This document shows positions 1-4,730 of a DNA stretch of 5,980 nt, in pieces. The notes under the pieces were generated by a model. That model ran no database searches. It was not told where the DNA came from and was given only the letters and a program-made list of their open reading frames with translations. The translations under genes and the position numbers were made by a program. Within the stretch, counting starts at the first letter, position 1. Each line of letters begins with the position of its first letter. This DNA is from an uncultured Chlamydiae bacterium (lineage in GTDB: Bacteria; Chlamydiota; Chlamydiia; Chlamydiales; SM23-39). The stretch lies in NCBI GenBank assembly GCA_903909295.1, contig CAIVVG010000066.1, positions 1 through 5,980 of the forward strand. The letters run 5' to 3'.

Positions 1-34
1 AAGACTTTTATGAACTGAATTAACGGAGAAAACT

Positions 35-613
35 ATGTCATCAATATTTAACTATGTTGCTAATCGCGCCGCCCTTGCTGTAGGGTATGGTATCAACGCG
101 TATGATTGCTCGAGTCCTAAAGTGGCTTCAGCGGCTATCGCTGCTAAGGCTATGCGTGCGCAAGCATCGTATACTGCTAAGACTAAAATAGTTTCTGCTC
201 TGCCGAATAGAGAGTTTATGCAGCTCAAGAAAAAAGATGTAGCAGAAGCGCTGTTCTCGTTGAATCAGTCCAGAGCTTATACGAAAGTATTGGTTGAGGA
301 AAAGTTCAGATTTCCTGATGCCGAACTGACGGCAGCGTTAGGGGTCCACGGGAAGCGTTTAGGTCACTTCAATGATCAAATGGGACGTCTCTCAGAAGCT
401 CAAACTGTGTTCCGCAATGACTGCTTGAAGTTGGCTGGAAAAGCGGCTCTCGTAGCTGCTGCAGCTGTTTTCACTGTCTTTGTTGCTAAAGCGGCGTGGA
501 ATCACTTCACAGCGCAACCTGTTAAACCAGTAGAGACGACAGAAGAGTCTGTGTCTCCTGTTGTAGAAGCTGAGACAGAGACTGCCTCTCCTTCTTCTGA
601 GTACTCGATTTAA
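35..613 (+). CDS. Hypothetical single-pass membrane protein with acidic C-terminal tail
   Basis: I do not recognise this 192-residue protein. The ATG follows a good Shine-Dalgarno (GGAG at 25-28, 6 nt spacing), which supports the start. Residues 1-45 are alanine-rich and weakly hydrophobic, and residues 50-130 are mixed-charge and probably helical. One clear membrane segment lies at about 134-154 (alanine, valine and phenylalanine rich). The tail, 161-192, is rich in Pro, Glu, Thr, Ser and Val. There is no cleavable signal peptide and no catalytic motif. It lacks the bilobed hydrophobic domain typical of chlamydial Inc proteins, so I do not call it one. It converges on dnaA, with the stop codons overlapping by 4 nt. 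Only 34 nt of upstream sequence is visible, so its promoter and operon partners are unknown. A tail-exposed membrane protein or secreted protein is possible but is only inference. Confidence 0.8.
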   Translation: MSSIFNYVANRAALAVGYGINAYDCSSPKVASAAIAAKAMRAQASYTAKTKIVSALPNREFMQLKKKDVAEALFSLNQSRAYTKVLVEEKFRFPDAELTAALGVHGKRLGHFNDQMGRLSEAQTVFRNDCLKLAGKAALVAAAAVFTVFVAKAAWNHFTAQPVKPVETTEESVSPVVEAETETASPSSEYSI

Positions 614-1944
614 GTTTCTATGTTGCGCCGCACCATTTGGACTTGGCGGCGCAGCGTTTCATTGATCTGAATCTGATCGGTGATTTTTTTCCACGCATGA
701 AGTAGAGTAGAGTGAGTTTTCCCTCCGAAGGAGGAGGCGATTTTCATTAGGGAATCGTCGATGAGCTCTTTGGCTAAATACATCGCTACTTGGCGCGCGA
801 GCGCAATTTCTTTGTGGCGCGATTCTCCCTTAATTTCTGAAATACGCACTTCAAAAACGGTGGCTACACTTTTTAAGATTTCTTCGACGGAAATTTTTTG
901 ATTGGGGGCGCTGCTCTGGAACATCTCGCTCAAGATTTTTTCGACGATCTCTTCATTGAGTTGGGTCGAGAGGAGGCGCGAGTGGGCGGAGAGGCGGTTG
1001 ATGGCTCCTTCGATCTGGCGGACGTTGTTGTAGATGTGTTCTGCGATGTAAAAGGCGATCTGGTTGGGGATGTTGAGGCCGCGCCGCTCAGATTTGTGCT
1101 TGATGATGGCGACGCGGGTCTCTAGGTCGGGGACGCCCATGTGGGCGACGAGGCCCCACTCCATCCTAGCGACCATCCGCTCGGAGAGCTTGAGCTGGCC
1201 GGGGGGCTTATCGCTGGTGATCACGATCTGTTTGCCTTGATTGAGCAGTGTCTCAAAGGTGTTGCAAAATTCTTCTTCGAAGTTGAGGCGGTTTTGTAAA
1301 AACTGGATATCGTCGACGAGGAGGACGTCGAGGTTGCGGTAAAACCGTTTCATCTTGTCGATCGATTTGTTGCGGAGGTGGTCGACGATGTCGTTGATGA
1401 ATGCTTCGGTGGTGATCGACTGGATGCGGAGCTTTTTGTGGTGTTCGCAGACGTAATGGCCGATGCTGTGGAGCAGGTGGGTTTTTCCCAAGCCGACGCC
1501 GCCGTGGATGAAGAGGGGATTGTACGATTTGCCCGGCCTCGCGGCGACTCCCAAAGCGGCCGATTTCACAAACTGGTTGGAGGGGCCTTCGATAAAATTA
1601 TCAAAGACATAGAGGGTATTGAGCTTGAGTGTTTGGGGCGAAGTTTCTTCAGCGGGAGCTGCAACAGCGGCGGGGACTTCGGCCTTCGCCTCTGTCATAA
1701 TCAAAAAGCGGATGGCGGGTTCGCCTGAGCCGCGGAGCGGTAAGAAATTGCAGAGGACTTCTTTGAAATTGTCTAACAGATACTCTTGCACGAAAACATT
1801 CGGCACTTCGAGAATCACTTCTTCATGGGAGCCTTCTACGAGGCGAATGGGAGCGATCCAGTTTTCAAATTCCGCAGAGCTGCAACGGTTCTCGATGAAT
1901 TCGAGAAACTGGGTCCAGCCGTTTTTGATTTCACAGTCGAGCAT
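610..1944 (-). CDS. dnaA: Chromosomal replication initiator protein DnaA (second chlamydial paralogue by synteny)
   Basis: This 444-residue protein is an AAA+ ATPase that binds DnaA boxes at the origin and opens the duplex. Domain I is at about 1-85 (W10, ENWI at 27-30). Domain II is a short alanine/proline linker at about 86-105. The AAA+ core holds Walker A (GGVGLGKTH, 148-156), Walker B (LLVDDIQF, 208-215), sensor 1 (VITSDKPP, 241-248), a box VII region (SERMVARMEWGL, 254-265) and sensor 2 (NVRQIEGAINRL, 307-318). Domain IV has the DnaA signature from about 377 to 420. Two positions are unusual: box VII reads ARM where SRF is common, and the recognition motif reads GGKTHSTL (407-414) instead of GGRDHTTV. 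Chlamydiae carry two DnaA proteins, and the neighbouring CT274- and CT273-like genes match the dnaA2 locus. There is no clear Shine-Dalgarno before the ATG, but the N-terminus fits family starts. Confidence 0.96.
   Translation of the reverse strand: MLDCEIKNGWTQFLEFIENRCSSAEFENWIAPIRLVEGSHEEVILEVPNVFVQEYLLDNFKEVLCNFLPLRGSGEPAIRFLIMTEAKAEVPAAVAAPAEETSPQTLKLNTLYVFDNFIEGPSNQFVKSAALGVAARPGKSYNPLFIHGGVGLGKTHLLHSIGHYVCEHHKKLRIQSITTEAFINDIVDHLRNKSIDKMKRFYRNLDVLLVDDIQFLQNRLNFEEEFCNTFETLLNQGKQIVITSDKPPGQLKLSERMVARMEWGLVAHMGVPDLETRVAIIKHKSERRGLNIPNQIAFYIAEHIYNNVRQIEGAINRLSAHSRLLSTQLNEEIVEKILSEMFQSSAPNQKISVEEILKSVATVFEVRISEIKGESRHKEIALARQVAMYLAKELIDDSLMKIASSFGGKTHSTLLHAWKKITDQIQINETLRRQVQMVRRNIET
624..653. 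terminator. GC-rich hairpin inside the 3' end of dnaA, possible bidirectional stop signal
   Basis: TGCGCCGC (624-631) pairs with GCGGCGCA (646-653), an 8-bp perfect stem with a 14-nt loop. It lies in the last codons of dnaA and just past the stop codon of the plus-strand gene. The two convergent genes leave no intergenic room for a terminator, so a stem here could serve. No U-rich tract follows on either strand, so this is not a standard intrinsic terminator and may be only a by-product of the Arg/Gln codons encoded here. Confidence 0.2.
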
Positions 1945-1950
1945 GGTGTG

Positions 1951-1979
1951 AGGTTACCAAGCTTAGAGTAAAAAATCAA
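1951..1979 (-). promoter_or_regulatory. Weak sigma-70-type promoter candidate for dnaA
   Basis: Reading the minus strand, TTGATT (1979-1974) and TAACCT (1956-1951) are 17 nt apart. A second option in the same gap is TTGGGT (1988-1983) with TAAGCT (1965-1960), also spaced 17 nt. Both are poor matches to TTGACA/TATAAT. The first would start transcription almost at the ATG, which would fit the missing Shine-Dalgarno (a nearly leaderless message). A promoter is expected here if the upstream hairpin ends transcription of the preceding operon. Confidence 0.22.
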
Positions 1980-1996
1980 GGGACCCAAGGGATTCC

Positions 1997-2089
1997 AAAA
2001 ATGACCGCAGAGACGCGGAGAACGCAAAGATCGCAGAGGAAGTGCCATTGATTCTTTATTTTTCTCCGCGTTCTCTGCGCCTCTGCGGT
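1997..2089 (-). terminator. Possible intrinsic terminator formed by the inverted repeat, ending the CT273/CT274-like operon
   Basis: On the minus strand the long stem (arms 2089-2063 and 2030-2004) is followed at once by CATTTTT, a run of five T at 2001-1997. It begins 9 nt past the stop codon of the TPR gene, the usual place for a terminator. The stem has mismatches and a 32-nt loop, and the T run is short, so efficiency is uncertain. No T run follows on the plus-strand side, so any termination would act in the direction of dnaA only. Confidence 0.4.
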
Positions 2090-2091
2090 GA
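2002..2091. repeat. Imperfect inverted repeat built of CGCAGAGA-like units, probable dispersed intergenic element
   Basis: The left arm (about 2002-2030) and right arm (about 2063-2091) are imperfect reverse complements. ACCGCAGAG at 2004-2012 pairs fully with 2081-2089, and GAGAACGC at 2018-2025 pairs fully with 2068-2075, with few mismatches between. The left half is itself quasi-tandem: four units resembling CGCAGAGA follow one another at 8-10 nt spacing from 2007 to 2039. I recognise this as the type of intergenic repeat found scattered in many bacterial genomes, which gives spurious proteins with HRRGAENAEK or SPRLCG peptides when translated. Both peptides appear in frames here. It fills most of the 154-nt gap between the TPR gene and dnaA. 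Confidence 0.75.
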
Positions 2092-2098
2092 AGCTCCC

Positions 2099-2494
2099 TC
2101 AACGGTAGGAGAGTGTCAGAGCGGCAGCTTGCGATGCGATCTCAGGAGAGTTGCATTTTTCGAGTTCGATGGTTTGGTTCAGCGCTTGTTTTCGGTAGCC
2201 GAGCAAGAAGAGGGCTTTGGCGCGGTTGAGCTGGGAGGGGAGGTGGCTGGGCTCGATTTTGAGCGCTTTGTCGAGGTACTCGAGGGATTTGAGGCCGTTG
2301 CCGAGTTGGAGGTAGACGGCTCCCATCGTTTGGAAATCGTAGGCGGTGGGGGGAGTGAGGACGGCGAGCGCTTCAAAAACGGTGAGGGCGACGTCGTAAA
2401 TCCCTTGCTGAATGTAGGCGTAGGCGACGTAGCGGAGATCGGTGAGTTCTTTGTGTCCCCATCCAAGTACTTCTTGCCACGGAATCTGACTCAT
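2099..2494 (-). CDS. Small TPR protein, CT274-like, possible type III secretion chaperone relative
   Basis: This 131-residue soluble protein is made almost entirely of TPR helices. Three repeat-like units lie at about 21-48 (AYAYIQQGIYDVALTVFEAL), 54-82 (GAVYLQLGNGLKSLEYLDKAL, then KIEP) and 87-117 (NRAKALFLLGYRKQAL). Its size and a conserved N-terminal PWQEVLGW segment match my memory of the chlamydial CT274 family, which also sits between dnaA2 and CT273. TPR proteins of this size include SycD/LcrH-type secretion chaperones, but I see no diagnostic feature, so the role is inference. The ATG follows AGAGGA with good spacing (GAGG at 2505-2502) and lies 3 nt after the stop codon of the upstream gene, so the two are co-transcribed and may act as partners. 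Confidence 0.92.
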   Translation of the reverse strand: MSQIPWQEVLGWGHKELTDLRYVAYAYIQQGIYDVALTVFEALAVLTPPTAYDFQTMGAVYLQLGNGLKSLEYLDKALKIEPSHLPSQLNRAKALFLLGYRKQALNQTIELEKCNSPEIASQAAALTLSYR

Positions 2495-2497
2495 CGC

Positions 2498-2992
2498 TTA
2501 TCCTCTTTGGTACTGGTTGCGTCTGGAATTGATGAACAATAAGGTCTTGTTCAACCGGTCGATGCACTGGAGCAAATGGAGCAAGATTTTCCGCTCCCGC
2601 TCTTCATCTTCCTTTTCATGGTCGCTGGATTCGCCTTGTTGCTTTCTAGCAAAGGGCTTTTTGAGCACATCCTCTAAACTCGTGAGTCGATCTGAATCTT
2701 CTTCGGTCTTCTCATAGCCGCCGAGAGAGGGGATGAGTTGGTAAGTAAAGAGGTTTTGGCCAGAAATTCCCACCGGAGGGGCAAAGAGGGCCCAGGTGGT
2801 GGCTTTGCCCACTTGGAAGAGGTGCTCAAACTCCGTGGGAATATAAGGTTTGAGGACAGAAGTCTCGGTTTTTTGCGGAATGAACTGCGAGTCTTGAACA
2901 ATGCGTGTGTCGAGCAGCTCCATATCCTTGGCGTAACGGATAGAAGATTCGATTCCTAGATCGGCGACGGTGCGTGTTTTATTGGTGGACAT
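2498..2992 (-). CDS. Conserved hypothetical protein, CT273-like
   Basis: This 164-residue cytoplasmic-type protein has no membrane segment and no motif of known function. The N-terminal part (1-95) looks folded, with a Trp/Pro segment at 67-75 (WALFAPPVG) and LFTYQLIPSL at 81-90. Residues 116-135 are a highly charged Glu/Lys/Asp-rich linker, and 135-164 is a probable amphipathic helix ending in RRNQYQRG. By synteny and remembered similarity it matches chlamydial CT273, whose function I do not know. The reading frame stays open for 25 more codons to an ATG at 3067, but I choose 2992 because GAGGGAG sits 6 nt before it and the MSTNKTRTVADLG start looks like the family N-terminus. It leads the minus-strand operon and is divergent from mraZ. 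Confidence 0.9.
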   Translation of the reverse strand: MSTNKTRTVADLGIESSIRYAKDMELLDTRIVQDSQFIPQKTETSVLKPYIPTEFEHLFQVGKATTWALFAPPVGISGQNLFTYQLIPSLGGYEKTEEDSDRLTSLEDVLKKPFARKQQGESSDHEKEDEERERKILLHLLQCIDRLNKTLLFINSRRNQYQRG

Positions 2993-2998
2993 GGAGTT

Positions 2999-3005
2999 CT
3001 CCCTC
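2999..3005 (-). promoter_or_regulatory. Strong ribosome binding site that sets the CT273-like start
   Basis: Reading the minus strand, GAGGGAG is followed by 6 nt and then the ATG at 2992-2990. This is the best Shine-Dalgarno in the window and is the reason for preferring 2992 over the upstream in-frame ATG at 3067, which would translate through this purine-rich leader. Confidence 0.75.
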
Positions 3006-3083
3006 TTCCGTATTCTAGCAGTGTCCCCTTTTTTTGCTCTCCCTTTTTTGTAAACAGTCTCCCACACCCTGCCGCAAATACCT

Positions 3084-3101
3084 TATAATGAAATATATAA
3101 T
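3084..3101 (+). promoter_or_regulatory. AT-rich core with two exact TATAAT hexamers (candidate -10 elements)
   Basis: TATAAT occurs exactly at 3084-3089 and again at 3096-3101 on the plus strand, within a stretch of very low GC. Neither has a good TTGACA-like -35 at 16-18 nt. Starts here would give mraZ a leader of roughly 190-210 nt that includes both operator pairs. On the minus strand the same core reads TATTAT and TATATT, with TTAGAC upstream at 15-19 nt, so it could also serve the divergent operon. Chlamydial sigma-66 tolerates weak -35 elements, hence moderate confidence that some promoter lies here. Confidence 0.4.
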
Positions 3102-3141
3102 ACCTATTTTTAAGGGAGTCTAAACACACCTTATGAACAAG

Positions 3142-3159
3142 TTTCCCACAAATTCCCAC
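3142..3159 (-). promoter_or_regulatory. Upstream MraZ-type operator pair, minus orientation
   Basis: The minus strand reads GTGGGA, 4 nt, GTGGGAAA: two TGGGN boxes with 10-bp period, the arrangement known for MraZ binding in E. coli (TGGGN repeats separated by 5 nt). It is an inverted copy of the pair before mraZ, sharing GTGGGA-N4-GTGGGAAA. It lies about 45 nt inside the transcript expected from the TATAAT at 3096-3101 and upstream of any promoter for the CT273-like gene. Confidence 0.55.
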
Positions 3160-3247
3160 AACGGTCTGAAAAGATTTTTTCGGCACTTAAAAGTCTGAAG
3201 CCAAAGAGGTTTAGGAGGGCTTCCAAAAAAGTGTTTAAGAAAAGGGA

Positions 3248-3277
3248 TTGCGTAGATTTTGATTTCGTGGCTAACAT
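3248..3277 (+). promoter_or_regulatory. Promoter candidate immediately upstream of mraZ
   Basis: TTGCGT (3248-3253) and TAACAT (3272-3277) are separated by 18 nt. The matches to consensus are 3/6 and 4/6. The start would fall near 3284, inside the operator pair, which is how the E. coli mra promoter is arranged (operator boxes at and just after the transcription start). That agreement is the main support. Confidence 0.4.
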
Positions 3278-3295
3278 GTGGGAGAACGTGGGAAA
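3278..3295 (+). promoter_or_regulatory. MraZ-type operator pair overlapping the mraZ ribosome binding site
   Basis: GTGGGA at 3278-3283 and GTGGGAAA at 3288-3295 form two TGGGN boxes with 10-bp period, ending 6 nt before the mraZ ATG. A degenerate third box (GTGGC, 3267-3271) is one base out of register. The GGGA of the second box (3290-3293) is the only Shine-Dalgarno-like purine run before the ATG, so operator and ribosome binding site coincide. MraZ is known to repress its own operon through such repeats. Confidence 0.7.
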
Positions 3296-3301
3296 GTCTA
3301 A

Positions 3302-3847
3302 ATGAGTGGGTTCTTCTTCAGTGGCTCTTCAGTAGCTAAGCTCGACGAGAAAGGGCGTTTTGTCTTGCCTCAGTCGATGCGCTACGGCCTTGTGGAAGAG
3401 GGGAAATGTGAATTTGTCATCGGTTTGGGGTTGGGTGGCTGTTTATGCATCTATAGAAAGAGCGCGATCGACCAGATCGTGGCGAAATTCCGTCAGAATC
3501 AGCACGTCGCCAAATTCCAAAAGTTCTTCACCGTTTTTTTCTCTACGCTGCACCCAACAGAGTGTGATAAAGTAGGACGCGTGGCTTTGCCACAGAGTCT
3601 TAAAAATGCGGTGGGGATCGGTAAAGCGATCGTCGTCGCAGGGGTAATGGATAAAATTGAGCTGTGGCCCGAAGATATCTATAACCAAAACTTACGCAAT
3701 CTGTTGAATGGCGCAAGCGCCGAGATGGATCTGGCTAAAATGACCGAAGAGGCATTTGCTCTCTTAAACGAGGCTCCAGTGAGCCCTGAAACTCCGTCTG
3801 CAGCGACCGCAGCGGTGAACCCCGTGTACTTTTCTACGACGAAGTAA
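3302..3847 (+). CDS. mraZ: Transcriptional regulator MraZ
   Basis: This 181-residue DNA-binding protein has two SpoVT-AbrB-like swapped-hairpin domains, each with the family D-x-x-G-R motif: DEKGRFVLP at 15-23 and DKVGRVALP at 89-97, followed by a KIELW segment at 118-122. MraZ forms a ring-shaped oligomer, binds TGGGN repeats and controls the dcw operon that it heads. Matching repeats lie directly upstream. The usual length is about 140-150 residues. The extra C-terminal part (about 147-181, rich in Ala, Pro, Ser and Thr) looks disordered and is unlike the standard family. The start is fixed by the position of the first domain; the next in-frame Met is residue 26, inside that domain. rsmH begins 4 nt after the stop, so the genes are co-transcribed. 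Confidence 0.95.
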   Translation: MSGFFFSGSSVAKLDEKGRFVLPQSMRYGLVEEGKCEFVIGLGLGGCLCIYRKSAIDQIVAKFRQNQHVAKFQKFFTVFFSTLHPTECDKVGRVALPQSLKNAVGIGKAIVVAGVMDKIELWPEDIYNQNLRNLLNGASAEMDLAKMTEEAFALLNEAPVSPETPSAATAAVNPVYFSTTK

Positions 3848-3851
3848 TGTA

Positions 3852-4730
3852 ATGAAGCATATCCCGGTATTATTGCGGGAGGTCCTCTCTGTATTTGAGG
3901 GGAGGGAACTCTCTACTTTTTTTGACGGGACTTTGGGAGCGGGCGGCCATGCGAGCGCCCTTCTCGAGGCCCACCCCGAAATTGAGCGGTACCTGGGTTG
4001 CGATCGGGATCCTGTCGCCTTAGAGCTGGCTAAACGCCACTTGGCGCCTTGGGGGGAAAAAGTGGAATTGATTCGAGGGGCGTATGCCGATTTGCCTCGG
4101 ATCTTAAAGGAGAAAAAGGTCTCTGCCGTCGACGGTTTTTTGATCGATGTGGGGGTCTCCTCCATGCAGCTCGATGAAAAGGAGCGGGGATTTAGCTTCC
4201 GAGGGGAAGCCGCTCTCGATATGCGCATGGACCCGGAAGGGGAGCTCACGGCAGAAGAGATCGTGAACCGCTTTTCGGAAAAAGAGTTGGCTCGGATCTT
4301 CTTCGAATACGGAGAAGAGCGGCGCTCGAGACAGGTGGCGAAGGCCATTGTAGAAGCGCGGAAGAAAAGAAGGATCCGTACGACCAAAGAATTGGTCGAT
4401 ATCGTGTTCCCGGTGGCCACTAAAGGGCGCCTCCATCCAGCGACGCTGGTATTTCAGGCCTTGCGCATCGTGGTGAACGATGAACTCGGCCAGTTAGAAA
4501 AGGGCATCCAGGCGGCGATGGAGCACGTAGCTGTAGGAGGGCGGATCGCAGTGATCTCTTTTCATAGTCTGGAGGACCGGATTGTGAAAAACCTCCTCCG
4601 CTCTGACCGAGAAGGTTGGAAGGTGCTTACGAAAAAGCCGGTCGGTCCGACGGAAGAAGAGAGCAAGATAAACCCCCGGTCGCGGAGCGCTAAATTGCGC
4701 GCGGCTGAACGAGTAGAAAGTGATGAATAA
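3852..4730 (+). CDS. rsmH: 16S rRNA (cytosine-1402-N4)-methyltransferase RsmH (MraW)
   Basis: This 292-residue cytoplasmic enzyme transfers a methyl group from S-adenosylmethionine to N4 of C1402 in 16S rRNA, in the ribosomal P site. Family motifs are all present in order: HIPVLL (3-8), SAM-binding DGTLGAGGHA (25-34), DRD (51-53), DVGVSSMQLD (99-108), GFSFR (113-117), DMRMD (123-127), HPATLVFQALRIVVNDEL (195-212), ISFHSLEDR (235-243) and NPRSRSAKLRAAE (274-286). Length is slightly below the common 300-315, and both ends look intact. There is only a weak Shine-Dalgarno, and the ATG lies 4 nt after the mraZ stop, which suggests translational coupling. Its 3' end overlaps ftsL. It corresponds to CT272 in C. 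trachomatis. Confidence 0.97.
   Translation: MKHIPVLLREVLSVFEGRELSTFFDGTLGAGGHASALLEAHPEIERYLGCDRDPVALELAKRHLAPWGEKVELIRGAYADLPRILKEKKVSAVDGFLIDVGVSSMQLDEKERGFSFRGEAALDMRMDPEGELTAEEIVNRFSEKELARIFFEYGEERRSRQVAKAIVEARKKRRIRTTKELVDIVFPVATKGRLHPATLVFQALRIVVNDELGQLEKGIQAAMEHVAVGGRIAVISFHSLEDRIVKNLLRSDREGWKVLTKKPVGPTEEESKINPRSRSAKLRAAERVESDE

Larger units (their letters stand above)
2993..3301. other. Divergent intergenic control region between the CT273-like gene and mraZ
   Basis: These 309 nt carry no convincing gene. From left to right: a purine-rich leader on the minus strand (about 3001-3050, pyrimidines on the plus strand) including TAGAAT at 3017-3012 as a possible minus-strand -10; an isolated TGTGGGA on the minus strand (3066-3060); an AT-rich core at about 3083-3113; a minus-oriented MraZ-type operator pair (3142-3159); two copies of GTCTGAA (3164-3170 and 3193-3199); a small inverted repeat GAAGCC/GGCTTC (3197-3202 and 3218-3223); and a promoter candidate and plus-oriented operator pair directly before mraZ. 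The region must start both operons. Confidence 0.8.

Noticed and set aside
898..1951. Plus-strand open frames opposite dnaA (898-1125, 1378-1728, 1619-1951, 1786-1971)
   Set aside because: They are antisense shadows of a strongly conserved dnaA and show no family motif.
2007..2039. Short quasi-tandem CGCAGAGA units as a possible CRISPR remnant
   Set aside because: Units are 8-10 nt with no spacers, and the whole is part of a palindrome. No cas genes are present.
1836..2542. Open frames crossing the inverted repeat on both strands (1836-2102 minus, 2042-2542 plus)
   Set aside because: Their peptides (HRRGAENAEK, SPRLCG type) are translations of the dispersed repeat, and the rest overlaps dnaA or the TPR gene. 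No ribosome binding site or family similarity.
2993..3067. N-terminal extension of the CT273-like protein to the ATG at 3067
   Set aside because: A strong Shine-Dalgarno sits 6 nt before the ATG at 2992, and the extra 25 residues translate a Lys/Arg-rich leader that looks non-coding.
3131..3160. DnaA-box-like cluster (TTATGAACA, TTTCCCACA, ATTCCCACA) in the divergent region, which might suggest an origin or DnaA control
   Set aside because: The best matches to TTATCCACA are only 7/9. The exact 10-bp period and the repeated GTGGGA-N4-GTGGGAAA shared with the site before mraZ fit MraZ boxes better. No AT-rich 13-mer array or run of good DnaA boxes is present.
2956..3186. Minus-strand open frame covering the divergent promoter region
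   Set aside because: It runs through the AT-rich core and the strong ribosome binding site of the CT273-like gene, and has no recognisable protein features.
3197..3223. GAAGCC/GGCTTC inverted repeat in the mraZ leader as a riboswitch or attenuator
   Set aside because: Only a 6-bp stem with a 15-nt loop, no conserved aptamer features and no U tract on the plus strand.
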